A DNA stretch of 64,000 bases from assembly GCF_002266855.1 (NCBI RefSeq), contig NZ_NGJN01000008.1, positions 1 to 64,000 of the forward strand, written 5' to 3'. The DNA is from Winogradskyella aurantia (GTDB lineage Bacteria > Bacteroidota > Bacteroidia > Flavobacteriales > Flavobacteriaceae). The notes under the pieces were generated by a model. It ran no database searches. It was not told where the DNA came from and saw only the letters and a program-made list of their open reading frames with translations. The position numbers and the translations under genes were made by a program. Below are positions 18,854 through 28,013 of the stretch, piece after piece; position 1 is the first letter of the stretch, and the number at the start of each line of letters is the position of its first letter.

Positions 18854-20515
18854 CTAATAGGCATCCTCATGGACCTTTGCCACAGCTCTTCCTGAGGGAT
18901 CATTCATATTTTTAAAGGCCTCATCCCATTCTAAAGCAATTTTTGTACTGCAAGCAACACTAGGCTCTTGGGGTACGCTTAGGGCCGCTGCATCACTAGG
19001 GAAATGTTCTTCAAAAAGAGTCCTGTAATAATATTCCTCCTTATTCTGAGGCGTTTGTATAGGAAATCTAAAATGGGCACTTACCAATTGCTCATCGGTA
19101 ATTTCTTTGTCTACCAATTCTTTTAAGGTATCGATCCAACTATAGCCAACCCCATCACTAAACTGTTCTTTTTGTCGCCATGCCACGGTTTCGGGAATCA
19201 TGTGCTCAAAGGCTTTACGGACAACCCACTTTTCCATGCGATCGCCTGTAATCATTTTATCCTCCGGATTTATACGCATAGCCACATCCATAAATTCCTT
19301 GTCCAAAAATGGCACACGACCCTCAATGCCCCAAGCAGCCAAACTCTTATTGGCTCTTAAACAGTCGTACATGTGCAATTTGCTTAATTTCCTAACGGTT
19401 TCCTCATGAAAATCCTGAGCACTAGGTGCTTTGTGAAAATAGAGATAGCCACCGAAGAGCTCGTCCGCGCCTTCACCAGACAAGACCATTTTAATACCCA
19501 TAGACTTAATAACGCGTGCCATTAAGTACATAGGCGTGCTTGCTCTAATTGTTGTAATATCATAAGTTTCTAATTGGTAGATTACATCTCTTATAGCGTC
19601 CAGACCTTCTTGAATGGTAAACTCAATTTCATGGTGTACTGTCCCTATATGGTCCGCTACCTTTTTTGCAGCCGCTAAATCTGGGGAACCTTCTAATCCT
19701 ACGGAGAACGAGTGCAGTTGTGGCCACCATGCCTTTTCCTTATCGTCTGCCTCAATGCGACGTTCAGAATACTTTTTAGCTATAGCCGAAGTAACTGAGG
19801 AGTCCAACCCTCCTGACAGCAATACACCATAAGGCACATCGCTCATCAATTGACGGTGTACCGCATCTTCTAAAGCTTGTCTCACCTCAGCAATACTTGT
19901 CTGATTATCCTTTACTTCATCGTATGCTTCCCAATCACGCTTGTACCATTGCACCAATTGCCCATCGCTACTACTCATGTAATGCCCAGGGGGAAACAAT
20001 TCTATTTTAGAGCACACACCTTCCAAGGCTTTCAATTCTGACGCTAGGTAAAATGTACCGTACTTATCCCAACCCATATACAACGGAATAATACCCATAT
20101 GGTCCCTCGCAATAAAATATTCATCCTTTTCTACATCGTATAAGGCAAATCCAAAAATGCCATTCATATCATCAATGAAGTGAGCACCTTTCTCTTTGTA
20201 AAGTGCAAGGATGACCTCACAATCACTTTGTGTTTGAAAATTGTAATCAGGAAATTCAGAACGCAATTCTCTATGGTTATATATTTCACCATTTGCGGCT
20301 AAAATCAATTTTTTATCTGCACTAAAAAGGGGCTGTTTACCTGAAGCTGGATCTACAATGGCCAGTCGCTCATGCGCCATTATAACTTTACCGTCGCTAT
20401 AAATACCACTCCAATCAGGGCCACGATGACGAATAGACTTTGCCATTTCCAATACCTGAGGTCTCAAGTCTTCCGATTTCTGCTTTAAATCAAACGCACA
20501 TACAATTCCGCACAT
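18854..20515 (-). CDS. asnB: Asparagine synthase B (glutamine-hydrolysing)
   Basis: Makes asparagine from aspartate, ATP and glutamine. 553 residues. The N-terminal class II amidotransferase domain begins MCGIVCAF, with Cys2 as nucleophile after removal of Met, and has RHRGPDWSG and NGEIYNHRELR. The synthetase domain has the pyrophosphate loop LLSGGLDSSVTSAIA (about 233) and GEGADELFGGY. All key residues are present and the length matches E. coli AsnB. Convergent with the PagL-like gene and divergent from the DUF2911 gene across 236 bp. Confidence 0.96.
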   Translation of the reverse strand: MCGIVCAFDLKQKSEDLRPQVLEMAKSIRHRGPDWSGIYSDGKVIMAHERLAIVDPASGKQPLFSADKKLILAANGEIYNHRELRSEFPDYNFQTQSDCEVILALYKEKGAHFIDDMNGIFGFALYDVEKDEYFIARDHMGIIPLYMGWDKYGTFYLASELKALEGVCSKIELFPPGHYMSSSDGQLVQWYKRDWEAYDEVKDNQTSIAEVRQALEDAVHRQLMSDVPYGVLLSGGLDSSVTSAIAKKYSERRIEADDKEKAWWPQLHSFSVGLEGSPDLAAAKKVADHIGTVHHEIEFTIQEGLDAIRDVIYQLETYDITTIRASTPMYLMARVIKSMGIKMVLSGEGADELFGGYLYFHKAPSAQDFHEETVRKLSKLHMYDCLRANKSLAAWGIEGRVPFLDKEFMDVAMRINPEDKMITGDRMEKWVVRKAFEHMIPETVAWRQKEQFSDGVGYSWIDTLKELVDKEITDEQLVSAHFRFPIQTPQNKEEYYYRTLFEEHFPSDAAALSVPQEPSVACSTKIALEWDEAFKNMNDPSGRAVAKVHEDAY

Positions 20516-20751
20516 AATTTTTTATTTTAACATTAATTAAAAGACAAATATGTTAATAAACTTCCATTTATTAAATACATTAAACTATTTTGGTTTAAAT
20601 TTATAACTATTAATTCTATTTTAATGATAAAACAAAACTTAACCTGCGTGAGATATAGCATTATACTATTGAATTGTAAATTTTAATAATTCTTTACGAC
20701 AGAGTCACCATAATAACTTCTAATTTTAACCAAATAATTATAACAACACTT

Positions 20752-21297
20752 ATGAAATTAACAAGACTTTTTACAGCAATGGCATTTTCTTTTATGATGC
20801 TTTTATCATTTAATGCTAACGCACAGGAATTTAAGGGCCTAGACAAGAGCCCAATGGATGTAGCTGCTTTTCCTAGCGACTACAAAGACGCCAATAAACT
20901 CATTAAGATTGTCTACAGCCGCCCACAATTAAACGGACGCTCTGTTGAAAAGCTAGCACCCAATGGCAAAGTATGGCGAACAGGTGCCAATGAGGCAGCA
21001 GAATTGACCTTATACGTTGATATGATGTTGGGAAAAACGAAAGTAAAAGCTGGCACTTACACCTTTTATGTTATTCCTGGAGAAAAGGAATGGACAGCTA
21101 TTATTAATTCTGACCTGAATGTTTGGGGTAGCTATTTCTACAAACCGGAAAATGATGTGGCACGAATAAATGTCCCTGTAAAATCAGATGAAGACTCGCT
21201 TGAGGCCTTTTCAATAACGTTTGAAAAAGCTGATAATGGTGTCCATATGTTTTTAGGCTGGGGCAATACGCGCATTGCAGTTCCATTTGTAAAATAA
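20752..21297 (+). CDS. Exported DUF2911 protein
   Basis: 181 residues with a signal peptide ending FNANAQ (about 25). The DUF2911 signatures are IKIVYSRPQLNGR, GKVWRTGANEAAELTLY, AGTYTFYVIPGEKEWT and the closing LGWGNTRIAVPF. The family is common in Bacteroidota and has no established function; it is probably periplasmic. Monocistronic, with a bidirectional terminator shared with queE. Confidence 0.9.
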   Translation: MKLTRLFTAMAFSFMMLLSFNANAQEFKGLDKSPMDVAAFPSDYKDANKLIKIVYSRPQLNGRSVEKLAPNGKVWRTGANEAAELTLYVDMMLGKTKVKAGTYTFYVIPGEKEWTAIINSDLNVWGSYFYKPENDVARINVPVKSDEDSLEAFSITFEKADNGVHMFLGWGNTRIAVPFVK

Positions 21298-21315
21298 GAT
21301 CTACATTATTAAGAT

Positions 21316-21347
21316 AAAAAAAGCCTTGAAAGATGTTCAAGGCTTTT
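21316..21347. terminator. Bidirectional terminator between the DUF2911 gene and queE
   Basis: The stem AAAAAAAGCCTTGAA / TTCAAGGCTTTTTT with loop AGATG has A-runs before and T-runs after, between convergent genes. Confidence 0.9.
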
Positions 21348-21352
21348 TTCAT

Positions 21353-21985
21353 TTAGGGTATATTCAAATACTTATGGGTTTGCAGCGACACCTTCCATTT
21401 TGGATTGGCCATCACATAGTCTACAATCTGTGGCATCATTTTATCGCGCTTGCTCCACTCAGGCTGCAGATACAAAATACAATTTGAATTAACTTTGGCC
21501 GCTTGCTCTTCTGCAAAACGAAAATCATCTTTATTGTAGATGATGCATTTTAGTTCATGCGCCTTTTCATAAACCTCTTCTGTAGGTAGTTTGTTTTTTT
21601 TAGGCGATAGACAAATCCAGTCCCAAACCCCTGTTAGTTTGTAAGCACCAGACGTTTCAATATGTGTCTGAAGGCCCTTTGCTTTTAACTGATCTGTGAG
21701 CGGATTCATATCCCACATCAGCGGTTCACCACCGGTAACTACAATGGTATTGCTATACTTCACCGCGTTCTCAACAATTTGTTCAGTGGCTGTCGGTGGG
21801 TGTAATTCGGCCAACCAACTTTCTTTTACATCGCACCAATGGCATCCTACATCACAACCACCTATACGAATAAAATAGGCTGCCGTTCCTTTATGATACC
21901 CTTCACCTTGAATAGTATAAAACTCTTCCATTAAAGGCAATAAAAGGCCTTTATCAATTAGCTCTTGTTGTTCGCGTCTTGTCAT
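21353..21985 (-). CDS. queE: 7-carboxy-7-deazaguanine synthase
   Basis: Radical SAM enzyme that converts 6-carboxytetrahydropterin to 7-carboxy-7-deazaguanine in queuosine synthesis. 210 residues from the ATG at 21985. The cluster-binding CX3CX2C motif is in GGCDVGCHWCDVKESW (about 44), preceded by EEFYTIQGEGYHKGT, and VVTGGEPLMWD follows. A TTG three codons upstream (21994) extends the frame, but it overlaps the -7 box at 21992-21999, so the ATG is preferred. Of the other pathway genes, only folE is in the window, and it is 17 kb away. Confidence 0.93.
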   Translation of the reverse strand: MTRREQQELIDKGLLLPLMEEFYTIQGEGYHKGTAAYFIRIGGCDVGCHWCDVKESWLAELHPPTATEQIVENAVKYSNTIVVTGGEPLMWDMNPLTDQLKAKGLQTHIETSGAYKLTGVWDWICLSPKKNKLPTEEVYEKAHELKCIIYNKDDFRFAEEQAAKVNSNCILYLQPEWSKRDKMMPQIVDYVMANPKWKVSLQTHKYLNIP

Positions 21986-21991
21986 AAGTCG

Positions 21992-21999
21992 CAAAGATA
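21992..21999 (-). promoter_or_regulatory. -7 box of queE, giving a nearly leaderless transcript
   Basis: TATCTTTG followed by CG on the minus strand ends 7 bp before the queE ATG, so transcription would begin at about the start codon. A TTG at 22026-22024 is 24 bp upstream and could be the -33 element. Confidence 0.55.
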
Positions 22000-22053
22000 A
22001 CTTATATAGTTAGAAGTATAAAGCAATAATCTAAGGACCCCAACTAGAATAGT

Positions 22054-22500
22054 TTACTTGGCTGCTATAACATCAATCTCTATACTTGCGCCACCAGCTA
22101 AATCGGCTGCGGCAAATGTAGTCCTTGCTGGTTTCTTTGTGAAATGGGTGGTATATACCGAATTAAATGCCTTAAAATCATTTATATCTTTTAAAATGAC
22201 CGTGCACTTTACCACATGGTCTAGAGATAAGCCATGGTACATCAAGACCTCTTGGATATTTTTAATAACCTGTTTGGTTTCGACTTCAATACCACCTTCT
22301 ACTATTGCACCTGTTTTGTGGTCCTTCCCAATTTGACCTGTTAAAAATAATAAATCACCTGTTTCTACAGCATCACTAAAAGGCGCGTTAGCTCGACTTG
22401 TCTCATGAGATTTATGAAAGATTATCTTTCCCTTGGCCTTATTACAAGACAAAAAGAAAACAATACAAAACAAACTTAAAAATACGTGAGAGTACTTCAT
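22054..22500 (-). CDS. RidA/YjgF/Rid-family lipoprotein
   Basis: 148 residues from ATG 22500; an upstream TTG adds two residues and is not favoured. The N-terminus is a lipoprotein signal with lipobox FLSC at about residue 19. The rest is a complete Rid domain: NAPFSDAVETGDLLFLTGQIG, then the final PARTTFAAADLAGGASIEID, where the R of PARTT is the residue that binds the carboxylate in RidA-type imine deaminases. Most Rid proteins are cytoplasmic; this one should be lipid-anchored outside the cytoplasm, so its substrate is unlikely to be the usual enamine. Confidence 0.88.
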   Translation of the reverse strand: MKYSHVFLSLFCIVFFLSCNKAKGKIIFHKSHETSRANAPFSDAVETGDLLFLTGQIGKDHKTGAIVEGGIEVETKQVIKNIQEVLMYHGLSLDHVVKCTVILKDINDFKAFNSVYTTHFTKKPARTTFAAADLAGGASIEIDVIAAK

Positions 22501-22557
22501 ATACAATGGTTTTAATCTTGACTAAAATTACATTATTTTTATGCAAAATTTGGATGC

Positions 22558-24096
22558 ATGAAAAACAAAGCGGATTTCATTAAACAAATCAACGAAGGCA
22601 ATAGCTTTAAGGGTGATTTCATAACCTTAGGTGCCGCCATGCTCGAGGGTGAAACCATTACGAATGCCTATGTTAATGTTCCCTTGAAAACCATGAATCG
22701 CCATGGATTAATTGCCGGTGCTACGGGAACAGGCAAGACCAAGACCTTACAGGTTCTGGCAGAAAACCTATCTGAAAAAGGGATTCCCGTATTGTTAATG
22801 GATATTAAGGGTGATTTAAGTGGTTTGGCCAAACCAAGCCCAGGACATCCAAAAATTGATGAGCGCCACGAGAAAATTGGCTTACCCTTTGAACCAAAGT
22901 CCTTCCCTGTCGAAATATTGACCCTGTCTAAACAAGATGGGGTACGATTAAGAGCAACCATAAGTGAGTTTGGACCAGTCTTAATTTCTAGAATTCTAGA
23001 TGTTACAGAAACCCAAGCCGGAATCATTTCAGTCATCTTTAAATATTGCGATGACCACAAATTACCCCTTCTAGACTTAAAGGACTTTAAGAAAATTCTT
23101 CAATACGCAACAGGTGATGGTAAACAAGAGTTTGAAGAAGCCTATGGAAGAATATCAACAGCCTCAACAGGTGCTATTTTGAGAAAATTAGTTGAAATAG
23201 AACAACAAGGCGGTGATTTGTTCTTTGGAGAAACATCTTTCGACACGCAAGACCTTCTGCGTATAGATGAAAATGGAAGAGGCTATATAAATATAATTCG
23301 ACTGACCGACATTCAAGACCGACCCAAGCTCTTTTCGACCTTTATGTTGAGCTTACTTGCTGAAATTTATTCTACATTTCCTGAGCAAGGGGATAGTGGT
23401 AGGCCAGAACTTATTATGTTTATAGATGAAGCACATCTTATTTTTAACGAAGCGTCTGATGCCCTTCTCAATCAAATAGAAAGCATTGTAAAACTCATCC
23501 GTAGTAAAGGTATTGGACTGTATTTTGTTACCCAAAATCCAACGGATGTTCCAGAGGCTGTACTGGGTCAACTCGGGTTGAAAGTACAACATGCGCTTAG
23601 GGCCTTTACGGCGAAAGATAGAAAAGCAATTAAACTGACAGCAGAGAATTATCCAGATACCGACTATTACGATACTGCAGACGTATTAACATCCTTAGGA
23701 ATTGGGGAAGCTCTAGTCTCTGCTTTAGACGAAAAAGGCAGGCCCACACCACTTGCGGCTACCATGATGCGTGCACCTATGAGCCGAATGGATATTTTAA
23801 CGGAATCAGAACTTAGTAGTTTATTGTCAGAATCTCAACTCGCCAAAAAGTATAACAAAGAAATAGACCGAGAAAGCGCCTACGAAATGCTTAATGAAAA
23901 AATTGAGCAAGCTGAGGCTGAGGAAGCCAAACAAAAAGCCCTCAAGGAAAAAGAAGCTATCGAACGTGCTGAAAGCAAAAAAAGACAAAGCACCAGTAGT
24001 AGACAAAGCACACGTCAAAATCCATTTGTCAAAGTGCTTTCTAGTCCAACAGTAATACGCAGTGTTTTGGGCATACTTACCAAAATGCTTAAATAA
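22558..24096 (+). CDS. HerA-like ATPase (DUF853, YjgR-type)
   Basis: 512 residues. Walker A is GATGTGKTKTLQVLAE (about 54) and Walker B LIMFIDEAHLIF (about 285), in the FtsK/HerA superfamily. LLMDIKGDLSGLAKPSPGHP and YFVTQNPTDVPEAVLGQLG are characteristic of the DUF853/YjgR group. A charged glutamate/lysine-rich stretch (about 430-490), probably a coiled coil, precedes a short C-terminal tail. Its cellular role is not defined; no NurA or nuclease partner is nearby, so a HerA-NurA type function is not supported. The start follows from the motif MKNKADFIKQINEG. Confidence 0.9.
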   Translation: MKNKADFIKQINEGNSFKGDFITLGAAMLEGETITNAYVNVPLKTMNRHGLIAGATGTGKTKTLQVLAENLSEKGIPVLLMDIKGDLSGLAKPSPGHPKIDERHEKIGLPFEPKSFPVEILTLSKQDGVRLRATISEFGPVLISRILDVTETQAGIISVIFKYCDDHKLPLLDLKDFKKILQYATGDGKQEFEEAYGRISTASTGAILRKLVEIEQQGGDLFFGETSFDTQDLLRIDENGRGYINIIRLTDIQDRPKLFSTFMLSLLAEIYSTFPEQGDSGRPELIMFIDEAHLIFNEASDALLNQIESIVKLIRSKGIGLYFVTQNPTDVPEAVLGQLGLKVQHALRAFTAKDRKAIKLTAENYPDTDYYDTADVLTSLGIGEALVSALDEKGRPTPLAATMMRAPMSRMDILTESELSSLLSESQLAKKYNKEIDRESAYEMLNEKIEQAEAEEAKQKALKEKEAIERAESKKRQSTSSRQSTRQNPFVKVLSSPTVIRSVLGILTKMLK

Positions 24097-24113
24097 TCAA
24101 ACCTCAATCTAAC

Positions 24114-24671
24114 ATGAAACATCAAAACGTAATTGTGCTTTTTTGCGCCATTTTATTAGCTAGCTGCACAAGGGAAAACCCGGTAAACCCATTTTTAATA
24201 CAAAAAAATCGAATAGGTCTATTGACCGATTCAACTCAAGTTAAGGATTTAGATGTCATTTTTCCAATGGATTCTGTGGTTAGATATATCGCTGGCGATG
24301 AATTTGCAGGTTCTGTAAATATCATAGAGGTCTTTGAAAAAGGAGGTAAAAAGTTACTCGATTTATCGCCTGAAGAGGCTCTTGATTCAACCTCGTTGAT
24401 TTCATCAGTGCGAATCATTGACCAACGTTACAGAACCGAAAAGGATATTTCGGTGCTCAGTACATTTAAAGATATCAAAGAAAACTACAAAATATCTAAA
24501 ATCGATAATCTTATTAATTCCATAGTTGTGTCTGTGAACGACATCAACGCCTCTTTCACTATTGATAAAAAAGAGCTACCTGCAAGTTTACGTTTTGATA
24601 TGGACTTAAACATAGACCCCATTCAAGTTCCAGAAAAGGCAAAAATTAAGTATTTTATGGTGCACTGGTGA
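24114..24671 (+). CDS. Lipoprotein of unknown function
   Basis: 185 residues with lipobox LLASC (cysteine at about 18). The mature protein is mixed alpha/beta with no motif I recognise. The repeated pattern of short strands and the tail YFMVHW suggest a compact periplasmic domain. It follows the HerA-like gene by 17 bp and precedes the cupin gene by 23 bp, so it may be in one operon with them. Confidence 0.7.
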   Translation: MKHQNVIVLFCAILLASCTRENPVNPFLIQKNRIGLLTDSTQVKDLDVIFPMDSVVRYIAGDEFAGSVNIIEVFEKGGKKLLDLSPEEALDSTSLISSVRIIDQRYRTEKDISVLSTFKDIKENYKISKIDNLINSIVVSVNDINASFTIDKKELPASLRFDMDLNIDPIQVPEKAKIKYFMVHW

Positions 24672-24694
24672 ATTAGGCAATATATTAAATAGCT

Positions 24695-25060
24695 ATGAAA
24701 AAGAACTATACTATACAAAAATCCCCATTTATTGTACCCACTGATGATGGAAAGGAAATCAAAGAACATTTTGGACTAGCCTCAGATGGTACGTCTGAAA
24801 TTAGCATTGCCCACATGGTGGCACCACCAGGCTGGAGTGAGCCCTTTCAAACACCGCAGTTTGATGAATACACCTTCATTATTAAAGGAAAAAAGCAATT
24901 CATTATAGAGGATGAAACGGTAGTTCTGGAAGCCGGGCATTCCATTAAGGTAGAAAAAAACACCAGACTTCAATACTCCAATCCGTTTACTGAACCATGC
25001 GAGTATATAGCCATTTGTTTACCGGCTTTTTCAATGGAAGCTGTAAATAGAGAATCGTAG
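24695..25060 (+). CDS. Cupin domain protein
   Basis: 121 residues forming a single cupin barrel: PPGWSEPFQTPQFDEYTFII, with a weakened first metal motif, then GKKQFIIEDETVVLEAGHSI and NPFTEPCEYIAICLPAF. The first motif has no histidines in the usual HxH positions and only one histidine (GHS) lies in the second, so metal binding is uncertain. No specific function can be given. The next gene begins 4 bp downstream. Confidence 0.8.
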   Translation: MKKNYTIQKSPFIVPTDDGKEIKEHFGLASDGTSEISIAHMVAPPGWSEPFQTPQFDEYTFIIKGKKQFIIEDETVVLEAGHSIKVEKNTRLQYSNPFTEPCEYIAICLPAFSMEAVNRES

Positions 25061-25064
25061 AGCT

Positions 25065-25892
25065 ATGACTAGTTTCGTTGTAAGGTCCATAGGAAATGTA
25101 CTTAATGCCACTAGCCTTGTCTCAGCGCGTTATGCATCTGATAAAGCCTTAAAATTATTTGCGTCTCCACGAAAAGGAAGATATACCGAAAGCCAAAGAG
25201 AGGTCATCGATTCTGCCATTTACCAAGAGCTGAACTATCAAAATTTAAATATTGCTACCTACAGATGGGCTGGAAAGAATAAAACCGTTCTACTCGCACA
25301 CGGCTGGGAAAGCAATACATCACGTTGGGATTACCTGCTTCACCACTTGAAAGCCGAAGACTATAACATTATTGCATTGGATGCGCCAGCACACGGCCAG
25401 TCGGATGGCAAACAATTCAATGCTCTACTCTATGCTGAATTCATAAACCAAGTGGCTCAAGAATTTAAACCTGAAGTTTACATAGGACATTCCGTAGGAG
25501 GCATGGCATGCGTATTTTGCCTAAATAAACATAAATTACCCTTTGCTGAGAAATTAGTTTTACTTGGGGCACCTGCCCATTTTACCGGTGTTTTCTCAAG
25601 ATATAAATCTATGATGGGCTATAATAGCCGTATTTCAAAAGGCTTAGATAAAATTGTGATGGAGCGTTTCGGCCATTCTACGGATTATTTTTCTGCGGCA
25701 AACTTCTCATCCAAATTTACACTTAAAGGCCTTATTGTGCACGACAAAAAAGATCGGATAATTCCATATGAAGATGCCCTACTCTTTGCTAACAGGTTTA
25801 AAACAGCTGAACTGTTAACTACAGAAGGGTTTGGTCATAGTTTAAGAGACCCATCGCTAACACCAAAAATCATTGATTTTATAAACGGCTAA
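25065..25892 (+). CDS. Alpha/beta hydrolase
   Basis: 275 residues. The fold is shown by LLAHGWESNTSRWDYLL (oxyanion region, about 80), IALDAPAHGQSDG, the nucleophile elbow GHSVGGMA (Ser about 146) and the late histidine in EGFGHSLRDP (about 259). LKGLIVHDKKDRIIPYEDA supplies the acid Asp. The catalytic triad is complete. The substrate is not predictable; the window gives no pathway context. It lies in a compact plus-strand run with spacings of 4-21 bp. Confidence 0.85.
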   Translation: MTSFVVRSIGNVLNATSLVSARYASDKALKLFASPRKGRYTESQREVIDSAIYQELNYQNLNIATYRWAGKNKTVLLAHGWESNTSRWDYLLHHLKAEDYNIIALDAPAHGQSDGKQFNALLYAEFINQVAQEFKPEVYIGHSVGGMACVFCLNKHKLPFAEKLVLLGAPAHFTGVFSRYKSMMGYNSRISKGLDKIVMERFGHSTDYFSAANFSSKFTLKGLIVHDKKDRIIPYEDALLFANRFKTAELLTTEGFGHSLRDPSLTPKIIDFING

Positions 25893-25913
25893 ACTTTATC
25901 GTATTTTTACACT

Positions 25914-26672
25914 ATGCCTGAACAGCAAAAACGCCTAAATAAGTATCTCAGTGAAGCTGGATACTGCTCTCGTAGGGAGGCCGACCGCTTAATTGAGGCT
26001 GGTCGTGTTACGGTGAATGACGCTGTGCCAGAAATGGGAACAAAAGTTACTTCCGAAGATGTTGTTAAAGTGGACGGAAAAATTATCGGTGAACGAAAAC
26101 AAGATTTTGTCTACTTGGCATTTAACAAGCCTGTTGGCCTCGTTTGTACAACAGATACGCGTGTTGAAAAAGATAATATCATTGACTTTATCAATTACCC
26201 TAAGCGTATCTTTCCCATTGGGCGATTAGACAAACCGAGCGAAGGTCTTATACTTCTTACAGACGATGGTGATATAGTCAATAAGATATTAAGAGCCAGT
26301 AATAATCACGAAAAGGAATACGTAGTTACCTTAGACAAGCCCATTTCCCAGACTTTTATCGAGCGCATGTCTGGCGGTATTTATCTCGAAGAACTTGGCC
26401 AACGCACAAGAGAATGTAAGGTTGAAAAAATTGATCGCTTTACATTTCGGATTATTTTGACACAAGGACTTAATCGGCAAATTCGCCGTATGTGCGAATA
26501 CTTAAATTATGAGGTAATAACCCTAAAGCGCATACGCATAATGAATATTGAATTAGATATTCCTACGGGAACCTACAGGGAACTTACAGATGAAGAATTT
26601 AAAACCCTGAAACGATTAATTCAAGATTCCACGAAAACCTTTCAACCTAAAACAAGAAACACCAGAAGATAA
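25914..26672 (+). CDS. rluF: 23S rRNA pseudouridine synthase, RluF-type
   Basis: 252 residues. The N-terminal S4 RNA-binding domain is [21 protein letters not shown]. The catalytic aspartate is in [17 protein letters not shown] (about 108), and [15 protein letters not shown] (about 183) is the RsuA-family basic motif. GRLDKxSxGL with [15 protein letters not shown]-like sequence ([19 protein letters not shown]) is the RluF version, so position 2604 of 23S rRNA is the likely target. A VOC protein gene follows after 1 bp. Confidence 0.88.
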   Translation: MPEQQKRLNKYLSEAGYCSRREADRLIEAGRVTVNDAVPEMGTKVTSEDVVKVDGKIIGERKQDFVYLAFNKPVGLVCTTDTRVEKDNIIDFINYPKRIFPIGRLDKPSEGLILLTDDGDIVNKILRASNNHEKEYVVTLDKPISQTFIERMSGGIYLEELGQRTRECKVEKIDRFTFRIILTQGLNRQIRRMCEYLNYEVITLKRIRIMNIELDIPTGTYRELTDEEFKTLKRLIQDSTKTFQPKTRNTRR

Positions 26673-26673
26673 C

Positions 26674-27096
26674 ATGACTCAGCTTTCGCCTTTTCATTTA
26701 GCCATTCCCGTACATAATTTAGAAGAATGTCGACGATTTTATACAGATATTTTAAATTTTGAAGAAGGTCGGAGTAGTGACCATTGGGTAGACTATAATT
26801 TTTTTGGTCATCAACTGGTCATCCATTACAAACCTAAAATACAAGAGGATAACCATACCAATCTCGTAGATGGAAAGGATGTTCCCGTCCCACATTTCGG
26901 TGTAGTATTGCCATGGAGCATCTTTCATGATTTTGCCGAATTACTAAAAACCAAGGGGATTACATTCATTATAGAACCCTACACCAGATTTAAAGGTCAG
27001 GTGGGTGAACAAGCTACAATGTTTTTCAAAGATCCTTCAGGTAATGCCTTAGAATTTAAAGCATTTAAGGACATGCGTCAGTTGTTTGCCAAATAG
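26674..27096 (+). CDS. VOC (glyoxalase-like) family protein
   Basis: 140 residues with two beta-alpha-beta-beta-beta modules: [20 protein letters not shown] with metal-ligand-like H8, HQLVIHYKP, then the second half PHFGVVLPW and [15 protein letters not shown] with a terminal glutamate ligand. Metal-binding positions look filled, so an enzyme is likely. The substrate is unknown. It starts 1 bp after the rluF stop codon, thus the same mRNA. Confidence 0.88.
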   Translation: MTQLSPFHLAIPVHNLEECRRFYTDILNFEEGRSSDHWVDYNFFGHQLVIHYKPKIQEDNHTNLVDGKDVPVPHFGVVLPWSIFHDFAELLKTKGITFIIEPYTRFKGQVGEQATMFFKDPSGNALEFKAFKDMRQLFAK

Positions 27097-27102
27097 GTAG
27101 CC

Positions 27103-27987
27103 TTACTGTTTATTCTTTCTATGTTGCTCTCTGGCCAATAGAGTATTTTTTAATAACATAGCAATAGTCATAGGACCAACACCACCAGGAACAGGAGTAA
27201 TAAAACTTGCTTTTTTACTGACATTGTCAAAATCTACATCACCGGTAATATGATAACCTTTTTCTGAATCATCCGCAACGCGCGTAATACCAACATCTAT
27301 TATTACGGCATCATCCTTTACCATTTCGGCTTTTAGAAATCCAGGAACACCCAAAGCAGAAATAATAATATCTGCTTGTGATGTAATTTGGGTTATATTT
27401 TTAGTATGACTATGCGTCAACGTTACGGTTGAATTACCAGGAAAACCTTTACGCCCCATCAGAATACTCATAGGTCGTCCTACAATATGTGAGCGCCCAA
27501 TAATAACGGTATGCTTACCATCTGTTTCGACATTATAACGATCTAAGAGCTCTAAAATACCAAATGGTGTCGCCGGAATAAAAGTAGACATATCCAAGGC
27601 CATTTTACCAAAATTCATCGGATGAAAACCATCGACATCCTTATCAGGATTTACTGCCATTAACACTTTTCGGGTGTTAATCTGTGGAGGTAATGGTAAT
27701 TGAATAATAAAGCCATCAATATCATCATTGTGATTTAATTCCTCTATCTTATCAAGAAGCTCAATCTCGCTTGTAGTGTTGGACATACGAACCATTGTAG
27801 ACTCAAATCCTACACGTTCACAAGCTCTTACCTTACTACCAACATAAGTTAAGCTTGCGCCATCATTTCCTACGATTACAGCAGCCAAGTGAGGTACTTT
27901 TTCTCCATTAGCTTTCATCTTGTCGACTTCAGCCTTAATTTCATTCTTAATGTCACTACTGATTTTTCTACCGTCTAAAATTGTCAT
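27103..27987 (-). CDS. folD: Bifunctional methylenetetrahydrofolate dehydrogenase / methenyl-THF cyclohydrolase
   Basis: Interconverts 5,10-methylene-THF and 10-formyl-THF in one-carbon metabolism. 294 residues. The catalytic lysine is in LTYVGSKVRACERVG (about 56), QLPLPPQINTRKVL is the second signature, and the NADP loop is VIIGRSHIVGRPMSILM (about 163). PVPGGVGPMTIAMLLKNT ends the conserved core. Convergent with the VOC gene, separated by 6 bp with no obvious terminator. ffh lies 26 bp upstream on the same strand. Confidence 0.96.
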   Translation of the reverse strand: MTILDGRKISSDIKNEIKAEVDKMKANGEKVPHLAAVIVGNDGASLTYVGSKVRACERVGFESTMVRMSNTTSEIELLDKIEELNHNDDIDGFIIQLPLPPQINTRKVLMAVNPDKDVDGFHPMNFGKMALDMSTFIPATPFGILELLDRYNVETDGKHTVIIGRSHIVGRPMSILMGRKGFPGNSTVTLTHSHTKNITQITSQADIIISALGVPGFLKAEMVKDDAVIIDVGITRVADDSEKGYHITGDVDFDNVSKKASFITPVPGGVGPMTIAMLLKNTLLAREQHRKNKQ

Positions 27988-28013
27988 ACTAATGGATTTA
28001 TTCTATTTGATGC

